In this document: piece after piece, positions 1-9,045 of the stretch
Position numbering within the stretch: the first letter of the stretch is position 1
How the letters are laid out: every line of letters begins with the position of its first letter
Source of the DNA: Paratractidigestivibacter sp963605405
Lineage (GTDB): Bacteria > Actinomycetota > Coriobacteriia > Coriobacteriales > Atopobiaceae
Reading direction: 5' to 3'
Length of the DNA stretch: 64,000 nucleotides
NCBI GenBank assembly: GCA_963605405.1
Contig: CAVCUP010000001.1
Location: forward strand, 62,001-126,000
Translations under genes and position numbers: made by a program
Notes under the pieces: generated by a model
What the model was told of the DNA's origin: nothing
The model's database searches: none
What the model saw: the letters and a program-made list of their open reading frames with translations, nothing else

Positions 1-2
1 AG

Positions 3-1769
3 TGGGGCTTCGACGGCGCCGTCGTCACCGACTGGGGCGGGTCGAACGACCACGTGGCGGGCGTCGCGGCGGGCTCGACCTTCGAGATGCCGGCCCCGGG
101 CCTCGCCTCGGCCCGCGAGCTCGTGTCCGCGGTGCGCACGGGCAGGATTGCCGAGGACGTCGTCGACGCGCGCGTGGACGAGGCCATCGACCTCGCGCTT
201 TCCGTCCATCCGGCAGCGCTCTCGGCGCCTGTCGCCTTCGACGCAGAGGCGCACCATTCCCTGGCCCGCGAGGCGGCGGCCGAAGGCTGCGTGCTCATGA
301 AGAACGAGCCCGCACACGAGGGCGGAGCCCCCCTGCTCCCCCTCGCCAAGGGAACGCGCGTGGCGCTCATCGGCGACTTCGCCGAGACGCCCCGCTACCA
401 GGGAGCCGGCTCCTCGGCGGTCAACGCGACCAAGGTGGATTCCCTGCTCGGTCTCATCGCAAATACCGACCTCGAGCTCGTCGGCTACGAGCCCGCCTTC
501 GAGCGCCTCGGCGGCGAGAACCCCCGCAGGCTCGAGGCCGCGACGGGCCTCGCGCGCCGCGCCGACGTCGTCCTCATGGCCCTCGGGCTCGACGAGGTCG
601 CCGAGTCCGAGGGCGCGGACCGGCGGAACATGCGCCTCAACCAAAACCAGGTCGACGCCCTCGCCGCCGTGTCCGCCGCGAACCCGAACGTGGTCGTCCT
701 TCTCTCCTGCGGCTCATGCGTCGAGACAGGTTGGATGGACGACGCGCCCGCGGTGCTCTGGTGCGCCCTCGGCGGCCAGGCCGGCGCCGGAGCAGCCCTC
801 GACATCGTCGGCGGACACGCGAACCCCTCGGGCAAGCTCTCCGAGACATGGCCTGTGAGCTGGGGAGACGTTCCCAGCTCCGCCTGCTTCCCCGCATACG
901 GCAAGCAGGCCCAGTACCGCGAGGGAATATACGTCGGCTACCGTTACTTCGACACGGCGGGAAAGGACGTCGCCTTCCCGTTCGGGCATGGCCTCTCCTA
1001 CACGACCTTCGAGTACTCGGGCCTCGAGGCGAGCGAGGACGGCGTGGCCTTCACGCTTACGAACACCGGCGAGGTCACGGGGGCCGAGGTCGCCCAGGTC
1101 TACGTGCACAAGCTCGACCGGACCTTCTATCGCGCCGAGCAGGAGCTCAGGGGCTTCGCGCGCGTCGAGCTCGCTCCCGGCGAGTCCATACGCGTATCCG
1201 TGGAGCTCGGCGAGCAGGCGTTCCGGTACTACAACGTGCGCACCGGCTCATGGGAGACCGAGGGCGGCGAGTACGAGCTGCGCGTTTCGGCGAGCAGCCG
1301 GGACGTGCGCCTGCGCGCGACCGTGCGCCTCGCCGGCAGCGGGGCGCCCGACCCATACGAAGGACGCGACCTCAGCCGCTACGAGGCTGCCGACGTCCTC
1401 AGCGTCCCCGACCGCGACTTCGTCGCGCTTCTTGGCCGCAAGATCCCCGCCGATGAACCGGCCATTGGGCGCAACATGTGCTTCGGCGACCTCAACCACG
1501 GCCGCTCTCCCCTCTTCTGGGCCGTTTGGCTCGCTCTCAAAGCCGTCAAGCGCCGCTCGGACGCCTCCGGGAAGCCGAATCTCAATGTCAACTTCGTCTG
1601 GAACATGCCCCTGCGCGCCCTCGCGAAGATGACCAACGGCCTGGTGAACATGCGCATGATCGATGCCCTCGTCATGGAGATCCGCGGCCTCTGGATCATC
1701 GGCATCCTGCGCTTCCTCGTCGAGCTCGCGGCGAACCTCGCAGCGAACGCAGTCTCGCCGAACAAATGA
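3..1769 (+). CDS. Glycoside hydrolase family 3 (beta-glucosidase-like), 5'-truncated by window edge
   Basis: The window opens inside this gene, so the first part of the catalytic barrel is missing. The open frame runs from base 3; the first residues contain VVTDWGG, and the Asp at 30-32 is the expected GH3 nucleophile of the S/T-D-W motif. The GH3 C-terminal sandwich follows, then a fibronectin III-like domain beginning near HGLSYTTFEY. After that comes an unusual tail of about 130 residues with amphipathic or membrane-like helices near the stop, seen in some gut GH3 enzymes. GH3 enzymes release terminal beta-linked glucose or related sugars. No signal peptide can be judged because the 5' end is absent. 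The GtrA-like gene follows after about 60 bases on the same strand. The family is certain, the substrate unknown. Confidence 0.9.
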   Translation, partial: WGFDGAVVTDWGGSNDHVAGVAAGSTFEMPAPGLASARELVSAVRTGRIAEDVVDARVDEAIDLALSVHPAALSAPVAFDAEAHHSLAREAAAEGCVLMKNEPAHEGGAPLLPLAKGTRVALIGDFAETPRYQGAGSSAVNATKVDSLLGLIANTDLELVGYEPAFERLGGENPRRLEAATGLARRADVVLMALGLDEVAESEGADRRNMRLNQNQVDALAAVSAANPNVVVLLSCGSCVETGWMDDAPAVLWCALGGQAGAGAALDIVGGHANPSGKLSETWPVSWGDVPSSACFPAYGKQAQYREGIYVGYRYFDTAGKDVAFPFGHGLSYTTFEYSGLEASEDGVAFTLTNTGEVTGAEVAQVYVHKLDRTFYRAEQELRGFARVELAPGESIRVSVELGEQAFRYYNVRTGSWETEGGEYELRVSASSRDVRLRATVRLAGSGAPDPYEGRDLSRYEAADVLSVPDRDFVALLGRKIPADEPAIGRNMCFGDLNHGRSPLFWAVWLALKAVKRRSDASGKPNLNVNFVWNMPLRALAKMTNGLVNMRMIDALVMEIRGLWIIGILRFLVELAANLAANAVSPNK

Positions 1770-1830
1770 CGCGCAGCGTGGTATGGGTATACGGGGCATA
1801 GCACGGCACGGCGGCGAGAGGAGAGCGGCC

Positions 1831-2325
1831 ATGGGTCACAAGCAGTGGAAGGCCGAGCACCCGGCCGTATGGGAATTCATCAAGTTCAACGTGCTTTCGA
1901 ACATCTCGACCGTCTCGCGAATCGCGTGCTCGACGGCAGGCGCCTGGCTGTTCGTACAGGTGCTCGGGCTCACGCAGCCGTTCCGCTTTCTCTTCTTCAA
2001 CTACACGAGCGACGGCTCCAACGGCCTAGGCGGCTTCATCACCTTCCTCATCGCAGAGGTGGCGGCCCAGGTCGTGAACTACTATGTCCAGATGAAGTGG
2101 GTCTTCAAGTCCGACCGCGGCTACGGCGAGGCGGCATGGAAGTACTCGGTGCTCGCGGTGTTCATCGTCGTGGTGAACCTGATGCTGCCGGGCTACGTCA
2201 CGGATTTTTGCCAGGACATGTTCGGCATGGGGCCCGCCCTCGCGAGCAACGTCGCCTCCGTGGTGAACACCCTGGCCGCCGTGGTCGTGAGCTTCCCGAT
2301 CCTTAAGTTCTGGGTCACCCGTTAG
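1831..2325 (+). CDS. GtrA-like integral membrane protein
   Basis: The start is the ATG at 1831, preceded by a purine-rich ribosome site (gagaggagagc); an in-frame upstream ATG at 1663 lies inside the glycosidase gene and is rejected. The 164-residue product has four hydrophobic segments, with the paired-helix pattern of GtrA/DPMS-like proteins, including the phrase NYYVQMKWVF after the second helix and the short basic end WVTR. GtrA family proteins are thought to flip or help transfer polyprenyl-linked sugars during surface polysaccharide synthesis. The neighbour upstream is a glycosidase, which fits a carbohydrate setting but proves no link. Family assignment is fairly safe; the substrate is not known. 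Confidence 0.8.
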   Translation: MGHKQWKAEHPAVWEFIKFNVLSNISTVSRIACSTAGAWLFVQVLGLTQPFRFLFFNYTSDGSNGLGGFITFLIAEVAAQVVNYYVQMKWVFKSDRGYGEAAWKYSVLAVFIVVVNLMLPGYVTDFCQDMFGMGPALASNVASVVNTLAAVVVSFPILKFWVTR

Positions 2326-2405
2326 GAGCGCTATCCGCCGGGCGCGCCCCCGCGTTTCAGACGGGCCCATCGCATGCCGTCACCCGATTCCATCCCCTGC
2401 GTTGC

Positions 2406-2443
2406 AAAAATAGAGGCCTGCCCACGTATCCGTAGGCAGGCCT
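2406..2443 (-). terminator. Rho-independent terminator of the 2467-2985 gene
   Basis: A perfect 9-bp stem (AGGCCTGCC at 2414-2422 with GGCAGGCCT at 2435-2443) is followed on the minus strand by a run of five T (aaaaa at 2406-2410). It sits 24 bases past the stop of the minus-strand membrane gene and also lies between convergent genes. Confidence 0.8.
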
Positions 2444-2466
2444 ACCAGGCATCTATTGGTAATGGC

Positions 2467-2985
2467 CTAGCGCATATCCGGGACGGCGGTCACCGGGTCC
2501 TTACAGATTTGACGGGCCCACTTCTCGCAGGCGGGCGCCCAGAAGAGCGAGACAACGAAGCCGACAATCCAGCACTGGACGATGGAGCTCGCCCACGCGA
2601 CCGGGAACGCCATGATGGGCGCGCCGTTGAACACGCAGGCGTTGAGATAGGTCAAAATCACGGAGTTGAAGGCCACATAGACCGTGTTGACCACGAGATT
2701 CAGCGCAGCCCCGAACTTAAGGCCGTCGGCCGGCGTCAGCCCGCGCCCCATCGCGAAGCCGAAGCCCCACTTCTCGCAAGGCACGAACATGCCCACGAAG
2801 AACGAGACGGCGTAGGCGATGAGCGCGTTCTTGATGGTCGAGCCGATGACGGCGGGCACGAAGGCCTCGGCCGGGACCCCTGCCTGGCCGATAGCGATGT
2901 AGCTCGCCACGGCCGAGATCGCGATCGCGATCATGATGTTGGTCAGGAGCACCTTAACGAGCTTGGTTTTTGGCTGCATGGGCAT
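2467..2985 (-). CDS. Unknown four-helix membrane protein with internal duplication
   Basis: The 172-residue product is very hydrophobic with four predicted membrane helices. It is not a family I can name with confidence; a distant relation to small two-helix DUF2798-type proteins is possible. The two halves resemble each other: each has a long helix rich in N, V and A followed by a second helix ending in an aromatic stretch and the same CEKW motif, at residues 70-73 and 153-156, about 83 residues apart. Cysteines are therefore placed equivalently at both ends. The ribosome site aaggaagagg precedes the ATG at 2985. It stands alone, between convergent and tandem genes, with its own terminator. 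Function unknown. Confidence 0.8.
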   Translation of the reverse strand: MPMQPKTKLVKVLLTNIMIAIAISAVASYIAIGQAGVPAEAFVPAVIGSTIKNALIAYAVSFFVGMFVPCEKWGFGFAMGRGLTPADGLKFGAALNLVVNTVYVAFNSVILTYLNACVFNGAPIMAFPVAWASSIVQCWIVGFVVSLFWAPACEKWARQICKDPVTAVPDMR

Positions 2986-3182
2986 GGCCTCTTCCTTTCT
3001 TGCTTCCTCTTCATAAACAAAAACGCTACGAATAGGCTATGGAACAGGCAGCTCAGAACACATAGAGATAAGCACTAAAGTACAGAGGGCCACGTATCAA
3101 ACATTGTGCTGGTGAACATGCTCCGCAGACATGACGGGTGAATGAATCGCCGACACGGGCGCGACCTGAGGCAAGTGGTGAA

Positions 3183-3262
3183 GAGCCGACCGATACTAGA
3201 GCCGACCCACGCTAAAACTGACCCATGCAAGGGGCGCCCCATGTAAGAGCGGCCCTGTGCAT
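3183..3262. repeat. Five degenerate tandem copies of a 16-bp unit
   Basis: Units start at 3183, 3199, 3215, 3231 and 3247. They share the loose consensus GAGCcGaCCcAtGcaA; the first two are 13 of 16 identical and later ones drift. The array lies in the 410-bp gap between the membrane gene and the aminopeptidase and carries no convincing reading frame. It may be binding sites or replication slippage debris. Confidence 0.5.
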
Positions 3263-3297
3263 AAGAAGGCGGCCGGGAACCCAGGGCCCCGACCGCC
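3261..3297 (-). terminator. Probable terminator of the M18 aminopeptidase gene
   Basis: GGCGGCCGGG (3268-3277) can pair with CCCGACCGCC (3288-3297) with one mismatch; on the minus strand it is followed by TTCTTAT. It lies about 100 bases beyond the aminopeptidase stop. Confidence 0.5.
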
Positions 3298-3395
3298 GCG
3301 ATCCCGTGCGCAAGAAACCCGTCACCCGGCTCCATGGCCGACCCAAACGCCTCAACCGCCCGTTGAGCCGTAAAAAGTCTCTGCGGTCTCTGCGG

Positions 3396-4718
3396 CTACC
3401 TCAGTTCGAACGCCTCGGCGCCATCGATGTGCAGGTCGCACGCATAGAAGGCCCTGAGCGCCTCCACCCCGGCCTCAACATCGCGCGCGCCCATGGTCTC
3501 GAAGCACGAGTGCATGGCGAGCTGCGGCAGCCCCACATCGACGCCGTGCATGCTGACCTGGATGTTCGAGAGATTGCCGAGCGTTCCGCCGCCCGCCATG
3601 TCAGAGCGGTTCGAGAACGTCTGGTGCGCGATGCCTGCAGCGTCGAGCACGGCCACGAGGGCGGCGCGGCTGAAGGCGTCGGAGCAGTAGTGCTGGTTAG
3701 CGGCTTCCTTGATGGCGATGCCGCGGTTCAGCCAGCATCGATTGGCCTCGTCGTGCTTCTCGGGGTGGTTGGGGTGACAGGCGTGCGCGTTGTCGCAGCT
3801 CACCATGAAGGAACCGGCGACGGCGCGGCGATACTCCTCGTCGGTCTTGCCGAGCGCGGAGTTCACGCGCACGAGGACATCCTTGAGGAAGGTGGACATG
3901 GCACCCTGCTTGGTGTTGCTGCCGACCTCCTCGTTATCGAAGCACGCATACACGTTGACCTGGCGTTTGTTCGCGCCTGCGGCAAGAAACCCCTCAAGCG
4001 CGGCATAGGCGCACCCGAGGTCGTCGAGCTTAGGCGCGCCGATGAACTCATCCGCGGCGCCCCAGACGACGGCAGGTTGGCGGTTATATACAAAGAGGTC
4101 GCGCGCGAGAATGTCCGACGCGGCCACGCCGAGATCGTCAGCCACCATCTGGTCGAACGACCCGACCGCGAGCTCGCCGGCCGAGAAGAGCGCCACAAGA
4201 TCCTTCGCGCGGTTGAGCTCGAGCCTGCTGTTCATCTCGCGGTCGAGATGGATGGCCACGCTGGGAATAAGCGCCACGTCACGGCACGTGTCATAGAGGC
4301 GGCTCACCACACGCGACCCCTCGCGGACAAGGACGCGCCCCGCGACGCCGAGCGGGCGGTCGAGCCAGGTGTGGTCGATCATGCCGCCGTAGGCCTCGAC
4401 GTCGAGCCGCAGGTAGTCGGCCGGCCCCTCGAGCTCGGGCACGGGCTTGACCTTGAACACGGGCGAGTCGCCGTGCGCGGCAGCGACCTGAAAGTGATAA
4501 TCATCGAGGTCCTCGCCGACCTCGAAAGCAATCGCGCTCGAGCCGTTCCGGCACACGTAGTAGCGGCCGCCGCGCTCGATTCCCCAGCTGTCCGCCTCGA
4601 CCAAGCGCACGAAACCCGCCTGCTCGAGCCGCCCCGCAATCACTGAAGCGGTATGGAACATGGAGGGACACGCGTCGATGAAGTCGCAGAGCGCACGGGC
4701 ATGGTCGGTTGTGGGCAT
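3396..4718 (-). CDS. apeB: M18 family metalloaminopeptidase
   Basis: The 440-residue product has the full length of M18 (aspartyl aminopeptidase-like) enzymes, cytosolic dodecameric di-zinc peptidases that remove N-terminal residues from peptides. The first metal-ligand region is AAHGDSP (His82, Asp84); further zinc and catalytic signatures are DNEEVGSNT and the histidine-rich CHPNHPEKHDEAN. The N-terminal phrase FIDACPSMFHTA is also typical of the family. The start ATG at 4718 is the first of the frame; the gene is divergent from the glutamine amidotransferase at 4917, so about 200 bases hold both promoters. No signal peptide. Assignment is firm at family level; symbol follows the usual bacterial naming. 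Confidence 0.93.
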   Translation of the reverse strand: MPTTDHARALCDFIDACPSMFHTASVIAGRLEQAGFVRLVEADSWGIERGGRYYVCRNGSSAIAFEVGEDLDDYHFQVAAAHGDSPVFKVKPVPELEGPADYLRLDVEAYGGMIDHTWLDRPLGVAGRVLVREGSRVVSRLYDTCRDVALIPSVAIHLDREMNSRLELNRAKDLVALFSAGELAVGSFDQMVADDLGVAASDILARDLFVYNRQPAVVWGAADEFIGAPKLDDLGCAYAALEGFLAAGANKRQVNVYACFDNEEVGSNTKQGAMSTFLKDVLVRVNSALGKTDEEYRRAVAGSFMVSCDNAHACHPNHPEKHDEANRCWLNRGIAIKEAANQHYCSDAFSRAALVAVLDAAGIAHQTFSNRSDMAGGGTLGNLSNIQVSMHGVDVGLPQLAMHSCFETMGARDVEAGVEALRAFYACDLHIDGAEAFELR

Positions 4719-4916
4719 AAGGTCTCCCGTCCTCGGGTTGTTTCTTGAACAGGCACGAGTCTAGCACCCGCCCATAGCGCGGCCACAAAGAGCGCCTGGA
4801 CCGGTTGAGCGTATGATAAGGAGGTTGCGCGCGGCCGGGCCCCGGGGCAGGCACGTCCATACCCGGCGCCCGCAGGTCGCATGGGAAATAGGCCAAGGAA
4901 CGGAGACGAACCAACC

Positions 4917-5771
4917 ATGTGCGAGCTATTCGCCGTCAACGCCGCCCGCCTCGTCGAGGTGTCCGCCTACCTCGGGGAGTTCTTCTCCCACAGCAAGAAG
5001 CACAAGGACGGCTGGGGCATCTCTTGGCGAGAAGGCGCCACGCGGGCCGACGTCGCCGCCGCAGGCCGCACCGAGGTCGACGAGGAGGACACCGACGTCT
5101 TCCTGCACCGCGAGCCCGTGCCGGCCTGGACCTCCGGCTATATCCCGCAAATCCTCTTCCACGGTCTCTCTTCCACCCAGATGGAGGCGCATATCCGTCT
5201 CTCTACCTGCGGAAACACAGCACGAGAGAACTGCCATCCTTTCTTCGGGACGGACGTATCCGGACGCGAATGGACCCTCATCCACAACGGGATCCTCTTT
5301 AACGAGGAGCTCCTGGCCACCTACGACCTCAAAGAGGCCGGCCAGACGGATTCCGAGCGCGCGCTGCTGTTCCTGCTCGACGTCGTGGACGAGGCGGCCG
5401 TGCGGTCGGGCGGGCGCCTCGACTTCGCCACGCGCTTCCAGGCACTCTCCGGCGCAGTGTCGCAAATCAGCAACCTGAACCGCCTGAACCTCATCATCGA
5501 CGACGGCGAGTACACCTACGTGCACACGAACACCAACGTGGACACGCTGCACTTCCGCCAGATCGAGGAGGACGCCATCGTCTTCTCTACCCAGCCCCTC
5601 GGTGGGGAGGCCGAGGCGGCGCACTGGCACCCTGTGCCCAAGAACCGCCTCATCGCATACAAAGACGGGCGCCTCGTTCGCACCTCCACGCCTCACGGCT
5701 ACGTGTTCTGCGAGGCCATCCTTGACCTTCGCCGCAAGTTCGGAGACGACTGGGCCCAAGTGCTCAGCTAA
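4917..5771 (+). CDS. Class II glutamine amidotransferase
   Basis: The start is fixed by biochemistry: in class II (Ntn) amidotransferases the residue after the initiator Met must be Cys, and the ATG at 4917 gives MCELFAVN, while an ATG at 4881 would bury it. A ribosome site (aaggaacggag) precedes it. The 284-residue protein is a stand-alone glutaminase domain of the YafJ/Dug3-like type, with HSKKHKDGWGIS, CGNTARENCHPF and WTLIHNGILFN in the order expected for this fold. It hydrolyses glutamine or gamma-glutamyl compounds; the acceptor is not evident as no synthase domain follows. It is divergent from the aminopeptidase, suggesting, weakly, a role in peptide or gamma-glutamyl turnover. Confidence 0.88.
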   Translation: MCELFAVNAARLVEVSAYLGEFFSHSKKHKDGWGISWREGATRADVAAAGRTEVDEEDTDVFLHREPVPAWTSGYIPQILFHGLSSTQMEAHIRLSTCGNTARENCHPFFGTDVSGREWTLIHNGILFNEELLATYDLKEAGQTDSERALLFLLDVVDEAAVRSGGRLDFATRFQALSGAVSQISNLNRLNLIIDDGEYTYVHTNTNVDTLHFRQIEEDAIVFSTQPLGGEAEAAHWHPVPKNRLIAYKDGRLVRTSTPHGYVFCEAILDLRRKFGDDWAQVLS

Positions 5772-6164
5772 CGACCTCAGGGCCTTATTTTCCGGGCAGC
5801 ATTAAAGATGAACCGATAATTACCCTACGTAATCAAGCGACAAAGCAACAGCTCGCTCGGCGCAACAGCGCAGGATATGCGGCTCTTCTCAAGGAAATCC
5901 AGCCACGCACCACAGATAGACGCATAGAGCCCACGATCTCGCGCATAAGCCGGGCAGGCGACCGCTCGAGGGACGCGGAGACCCGAGACGGCGGCAGTTT
6001 TTAGCGGGTGCCCCGAGTAGGCCCGCGTCCGGGGATTGGTAGAACCGCAGGTCAGCGCGTCGCCAGTAAAACGCCTATATACGCCGGGCGGCAAAACTGC
6101 CGCCGACGCCATTCTCGCCGTCAGCAGCGCGGCCGCATGGCTCTGGTCATGGGCCATAAGACGC
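5772..6164. other. Gene-free stretch
   Basis: About 390 bases between the amidotransferase stop and the leuS terminator. Open frames here have no family resemblance and poor codon bias. The only structure I see is a small perfect hairpin GGCGGCA-AAAC-TGCCGCC near 6088-6105 with a second copy of the cggcggcagttttt side near 5991. No promoter or RNA gene is recognised. Confidence 0.4.
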
Positions 6165-6201
6165 AAAAACGGCCCCTGCGCGGTCTGTTACGCAGGGGCC
6201 G
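6165..6201 (-). terminator. leuS terminator
   Basis: A perfect 11-bp stem (CGGCCCCTGCG at 6170-6180, CGCAGGGGCCG at 6191-6201) is followed on the minus strand by five T (aaaaa at 6165-6169), 26 bases after the leuS stop. Confidence 0.9.
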
Positions 6202-6226
6202 TGGTACTTCACGTATCGAGCAGCGG

Positions 6227-8779
6227 CTAGATGGCCACGATGTTAACCAGGCGACCCTTGATCACGATGACCTTCTTGATTTCCTTGCCGGCGAGCTGGT
6301 CGGCGACGGCGGCCCTTGCGGCCTCGGCAACCGCGTCGTCATCGGCGTCGGCGGCCACGGTCACGCGGCCGCGGACCTTACCCTTGATCTGGACGGCGAT
6401 CTCGACCTCGTCGGACTTGGCGAGCTCAGCGTCGAACTCCGGCCAAGGCTGGTTATAGACGGAGCCCTCGAGGTGCAGCGCCTCGTGGTAGAGTTCCTCG
6501 GCCCAGTGCGGGCAGATCGGCGCGAGCATGGACACGATGTCGAGCGCGGCCAGGTAGTCGAGCGCGGCCACACGCTCGTCGGAGGCCACGTACTTGTAGG
6601 CGGCGTTGACGATCTCCATCACGGCCGAGATGGCGGTGTTGAACTGGCCGCGGTCGAAGTCCGCCGTGCACCTGACGCCCATGCCGTGGATGGTGCGGAA
6701 GAGCTCGGCGGCCGTGCCCTTGAGGGCCTTCGGGTCAACGGCGCCCTGCTCAGCACCCTGCGCCAGCTTCCAGACGACGTTCCAGGCACGCTTGATAAAG
6801 CGGTTCGCGCCGGCGACGGCGTCCTTGTCCCAGTCGAAGTCCTTCTCGGGCGGGGCGATGAAGAGGATCGTGAGGCGCATGGTGTCGGCGCCGAAGGGCT
6901 CGATGACGCTCGAGGGCGGCACGACGTTGCCCTTGGACTTGGACATGACGTCGCCGTTCTCGTCCTTGACCATGCCCTGGCAGAGCAGGTTGGTAAAGGG
7001 CTCGTCGCAGTCGATCATGCCCAGGTCGCGCAGGACCTTGGTCCAGAAGCGGCTGTAGAGCAGGTGGAGGATGGCGTGCTCGATGCCGCCGATGTAGTTG
7101 TCCACCGGCATCCAGCGGTCCACGGCCTCCTTGGAGAAGGGCAGCTCCTCGTTGTGGGGGTCGGTGTAACGCAGGTAGTACCAAGAGGAGCACGTGAAGG
7201 TGTCCATCGTGTCGGTGATGCGGCGGGCAGCCTTGCCGCACTTGGGGCAGGTCGTCTCGTAGAACGGCGCGTACTCGGCGAGCGTCTCGCCGGCGCCGAG
7301 GTCGAGGTTCTCGGGCAGGGTGACGGGCAGCTGGTCGTAGGGCACGGGCACGTCGCCGCAGCAGTCGCAGTGGATCATCGGGATGGGGTTGCCCCAGTAG
7401 CGCTGGCGGGAGATGAGCCAGTCGCGCAGGCGGAACTGGACCTTCTCACGGCCGAGGCCGCGCTCGGTGAGCCAGCCGATGATGGCGTCGACGGCCTCGG
7501 AGTGCTTGCCGCCCTTGAGGCCGGTGAACTCGCCGGACTGCACGAGGTAGCCCTCGGCGACCATGGCGCGGTCCCAGTCGACGGAGGTGACGCGCAGGTC
7601 CTTCTCGTCCTTGAGGTCCTCGTAGAGGGGGTCGTCCTTCTCGCAGATGATCGGGGCGATCTCCAGGCCATACTTCTTGGCGAAGTCGAAGTCGCGCTGG
7701 TCGCCGCAGGGCACGCCCATGACTGCGCCGGTGCCGTAGTCCATGAGGACGTAGTCGGCGACCCAGATGGGCGCCGGGCGGCCGTTGATCGGGTTGATGA
7801 CGTAGCGGCCGGTGAAGACGCCGTGCTTCTCGCGCTCGGAGCCCTGGCGGTCGACGTTGGAGACCTGCTCGGTGGCGTGCTTGAGCTCCTGGAACGCGGC
7901 CTCGTACTCGGTGCCGGCCACGAGCTCGGCGGCAAGCGGGCTCTCGGGCGGCAGCAGGAAGAAGGACACGCCGAAGAGGGTATCCGCGCGGGTGGTAAAG
8001 ACGGTGATCTTGCGGTCGGTCGGCGTCACGCCGTCGACGTCGGCGAGCGCGAAGTCGATCTCGGCGCCCTCGGAGCGGCCGATCCAGTTGCGCTGCTGGG
8101 CCTTCACGTTCTCGGGCCAGCCGTCGAGCTGGTCGAGGTCGTCGAGGAGCTCCTGGGCGTACTCGGTGATCTTGAGATACCACTGGGAGAGCTCGCGCTT
8201 CTCGGGCACCGATCCGCAGCGCCAGCACTTGCCGTCGACGACCTGCTCGTTGGCGAGGACGGTGTTGCAGGAGGGGCACCAGTTGACCGGGGAGGTGCTG
8301 CGATAGGCCAGGCCCTTCTCCCACATCTTGAGGAACATCCACTGGCCCCACTTGTAGTACTCGGGGTCACAGGTGTTGAACATGCGGTCGTAGTCGTAGG
8401 AGAAGCCCATGCGCTTCATGGTCTTGACGGCCTGGCCGATGTTCTTGTGGGTCCAGACGCCGGCCTGGGTGTTGTGCTTGATGGCCGCGTTCTCGGCGGG
8501 GAGGCCGAAGGCGTCGAAGCCCATGGGGTGCAGGACATCGTAGCCGCGCATGCGGGCCTGGCGGGCCATGGCGTCGCCGATGGTGTAGTTGCGAGCGTGA
8601 CCCATGTGCAGGTCGCCGGAGGGGTACGGGAACATCTCCATGACGAACTTCTTGGGCTTGGCCGGGTCCTCGTCGGTCTTGTAGAGGTCGGTGTCGGCCC
8701 ACTGCTGCTGCCACTTGGTCTCGATGGCCTCGGCGTCGTAGGCCGGGACCTCGAAGGGCTTCTTATCTGCGTCGCTCAT
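6227..8779 (-). CDS. leuS: Leucyl-tRNA synthetase
   Basis: The start chosen is the ATG at 8779, with ribosome site aaggagcgcttg; upstream in-frame ATGs only add low-complexity residues. The 850-residue class I synthetase charges tRNA-Leu. The HIGH-type motif is in PYPSGDLHMGH (His58-His61), the KMSKS-type loop is DVMSKSKGN (Met612), and the zinc-binding CPSC...CWRCG cluster and the CP1 editing domain with TTRADTLFGV lie between. A second Cys pair (CPKC) lies before the KMSKS region. The C-terminus has the anticodon-binding helices and ends in a leucyl-specific domain. It is transcribed alone, divergent from the GGDEF-EAL gene; I see no T-box in its leader, unlike ileS. Confidence 0.97.
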   Translation of the reverse strand: MSDADKKPFEVPAYDAEAIETKWQQQWADTDLYKTDEDPAKPKKFVMEMFPYPSGDLHMGHARNYTIGDAMARQARMRGYDVLHPMGFDAFGLPAENAAIKHNTQAGVWTHKNIGQAVKTMKRMGFSYDYDRMFNTCDPEYYKWGQWMFLKMWEKGLAYRSTSPVNWCPSCNTVLANEQVVDGKCWRCGSVPEKRELSQWYLKITEYAQELLDDLDQLDGWPENVKAQQRNWIGRSEGAEIDFALADVDGVTPTDRKITVFTTRADTLFGVSFFLLPPESPLAAELVAGTEYEAAFQELKHATEQVSNVDRQGSEREKHGVFTGRYVINPINGRPAPIWVADYVLMDYGTGAVMGVPCGDQRDFDFAKKYGLEIAPIICEKDDPLYEDLKDEKDLRVTSVDWDRAMVAEGYLVQSGEFTGLKGGKHSEAVDAIIGWLTERGLGREKVQFRLRDWLISRQRYWGNPIPMIHCDCCGDVPVPYDQLPVTLPENLDLGAGETLAEYAPFYETTCPKCGKAARRITDTMDTFTCSSWYYLRYTDPHNEELPFSKEAVDRWMPVDNYIGGIEHAILHLLYSRFWTKVLRDLGMIDCDEPFTNLLCQGMVKDENGDVMSKSKGNVVPPSSVIEPFGADTMRLTILFIAPPEKDFDWDKDAVAGANRFIKRAWNVVWKLAQGAEQGAVDPKALKGTAAELFRTIHGMGVRCTADFDRGQFNTAISAVMEIVNAAYKYVASDERVAALDYLAALDIVSMLAPICPHWAEELYHEALHLEGSVYNQPWPEFDAELAKSDEVEIAVQIKGKVRGRVTVAADADDDAVAEAARAAVADQLAGKEIKKVIVIKGRLVNIVAI

Positions 8780-9045
8780 CAAGCGCTCCTTCTTTGCCTC
8801 AAGAACACAAACACATCGATTGTAGCAGCCCGAAGAATGCTTCGGGACCTTATCGGCGCCTCCGGGCGCCCCGGGCCCCGGACGGCGGAGGGCGAGAGAC
8901 GCGCGGCATAGGGACGCGCCCCTCGCCCTCAAGGGCCCTGGCCCGGCCCTTGGCCTCCCGCTGTAAAGAGGCCCGGGCCGGCCATTACAATCAGCATCGA
9001 CCGACCTTACAATTGTCCAAAAACCAGCATTCACAAGGGACCACG

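Noticed and set aside
3075..3335. 86-codon minus-strand frame in the 3.0-3.4 kb gap
   Set aside because: Runs through the 16-bp repeats and terminator; no coding bias.
5825..6166. 113-codon minus-strand frame between the amidotransferase and leuS genes
   Set aside because: No family likeness, mixed composition, poor ribosome site, and it crosses the leuS terminator.
6008..8911. Very long open frame on the plus strand opposite leuS (over 960 codons)
   Set aside because: Antisense to a certain leuS gene; it results from GC-rich third positions and the protein is low complexity (Val/Gly/Leu/His) with no ribosome site.
8780..9045. Possible T-box for leuS
   Set aside because: No T-box sequence (GGTGG-type) or specifier loop found; only one small CCCGAAG hairpin.
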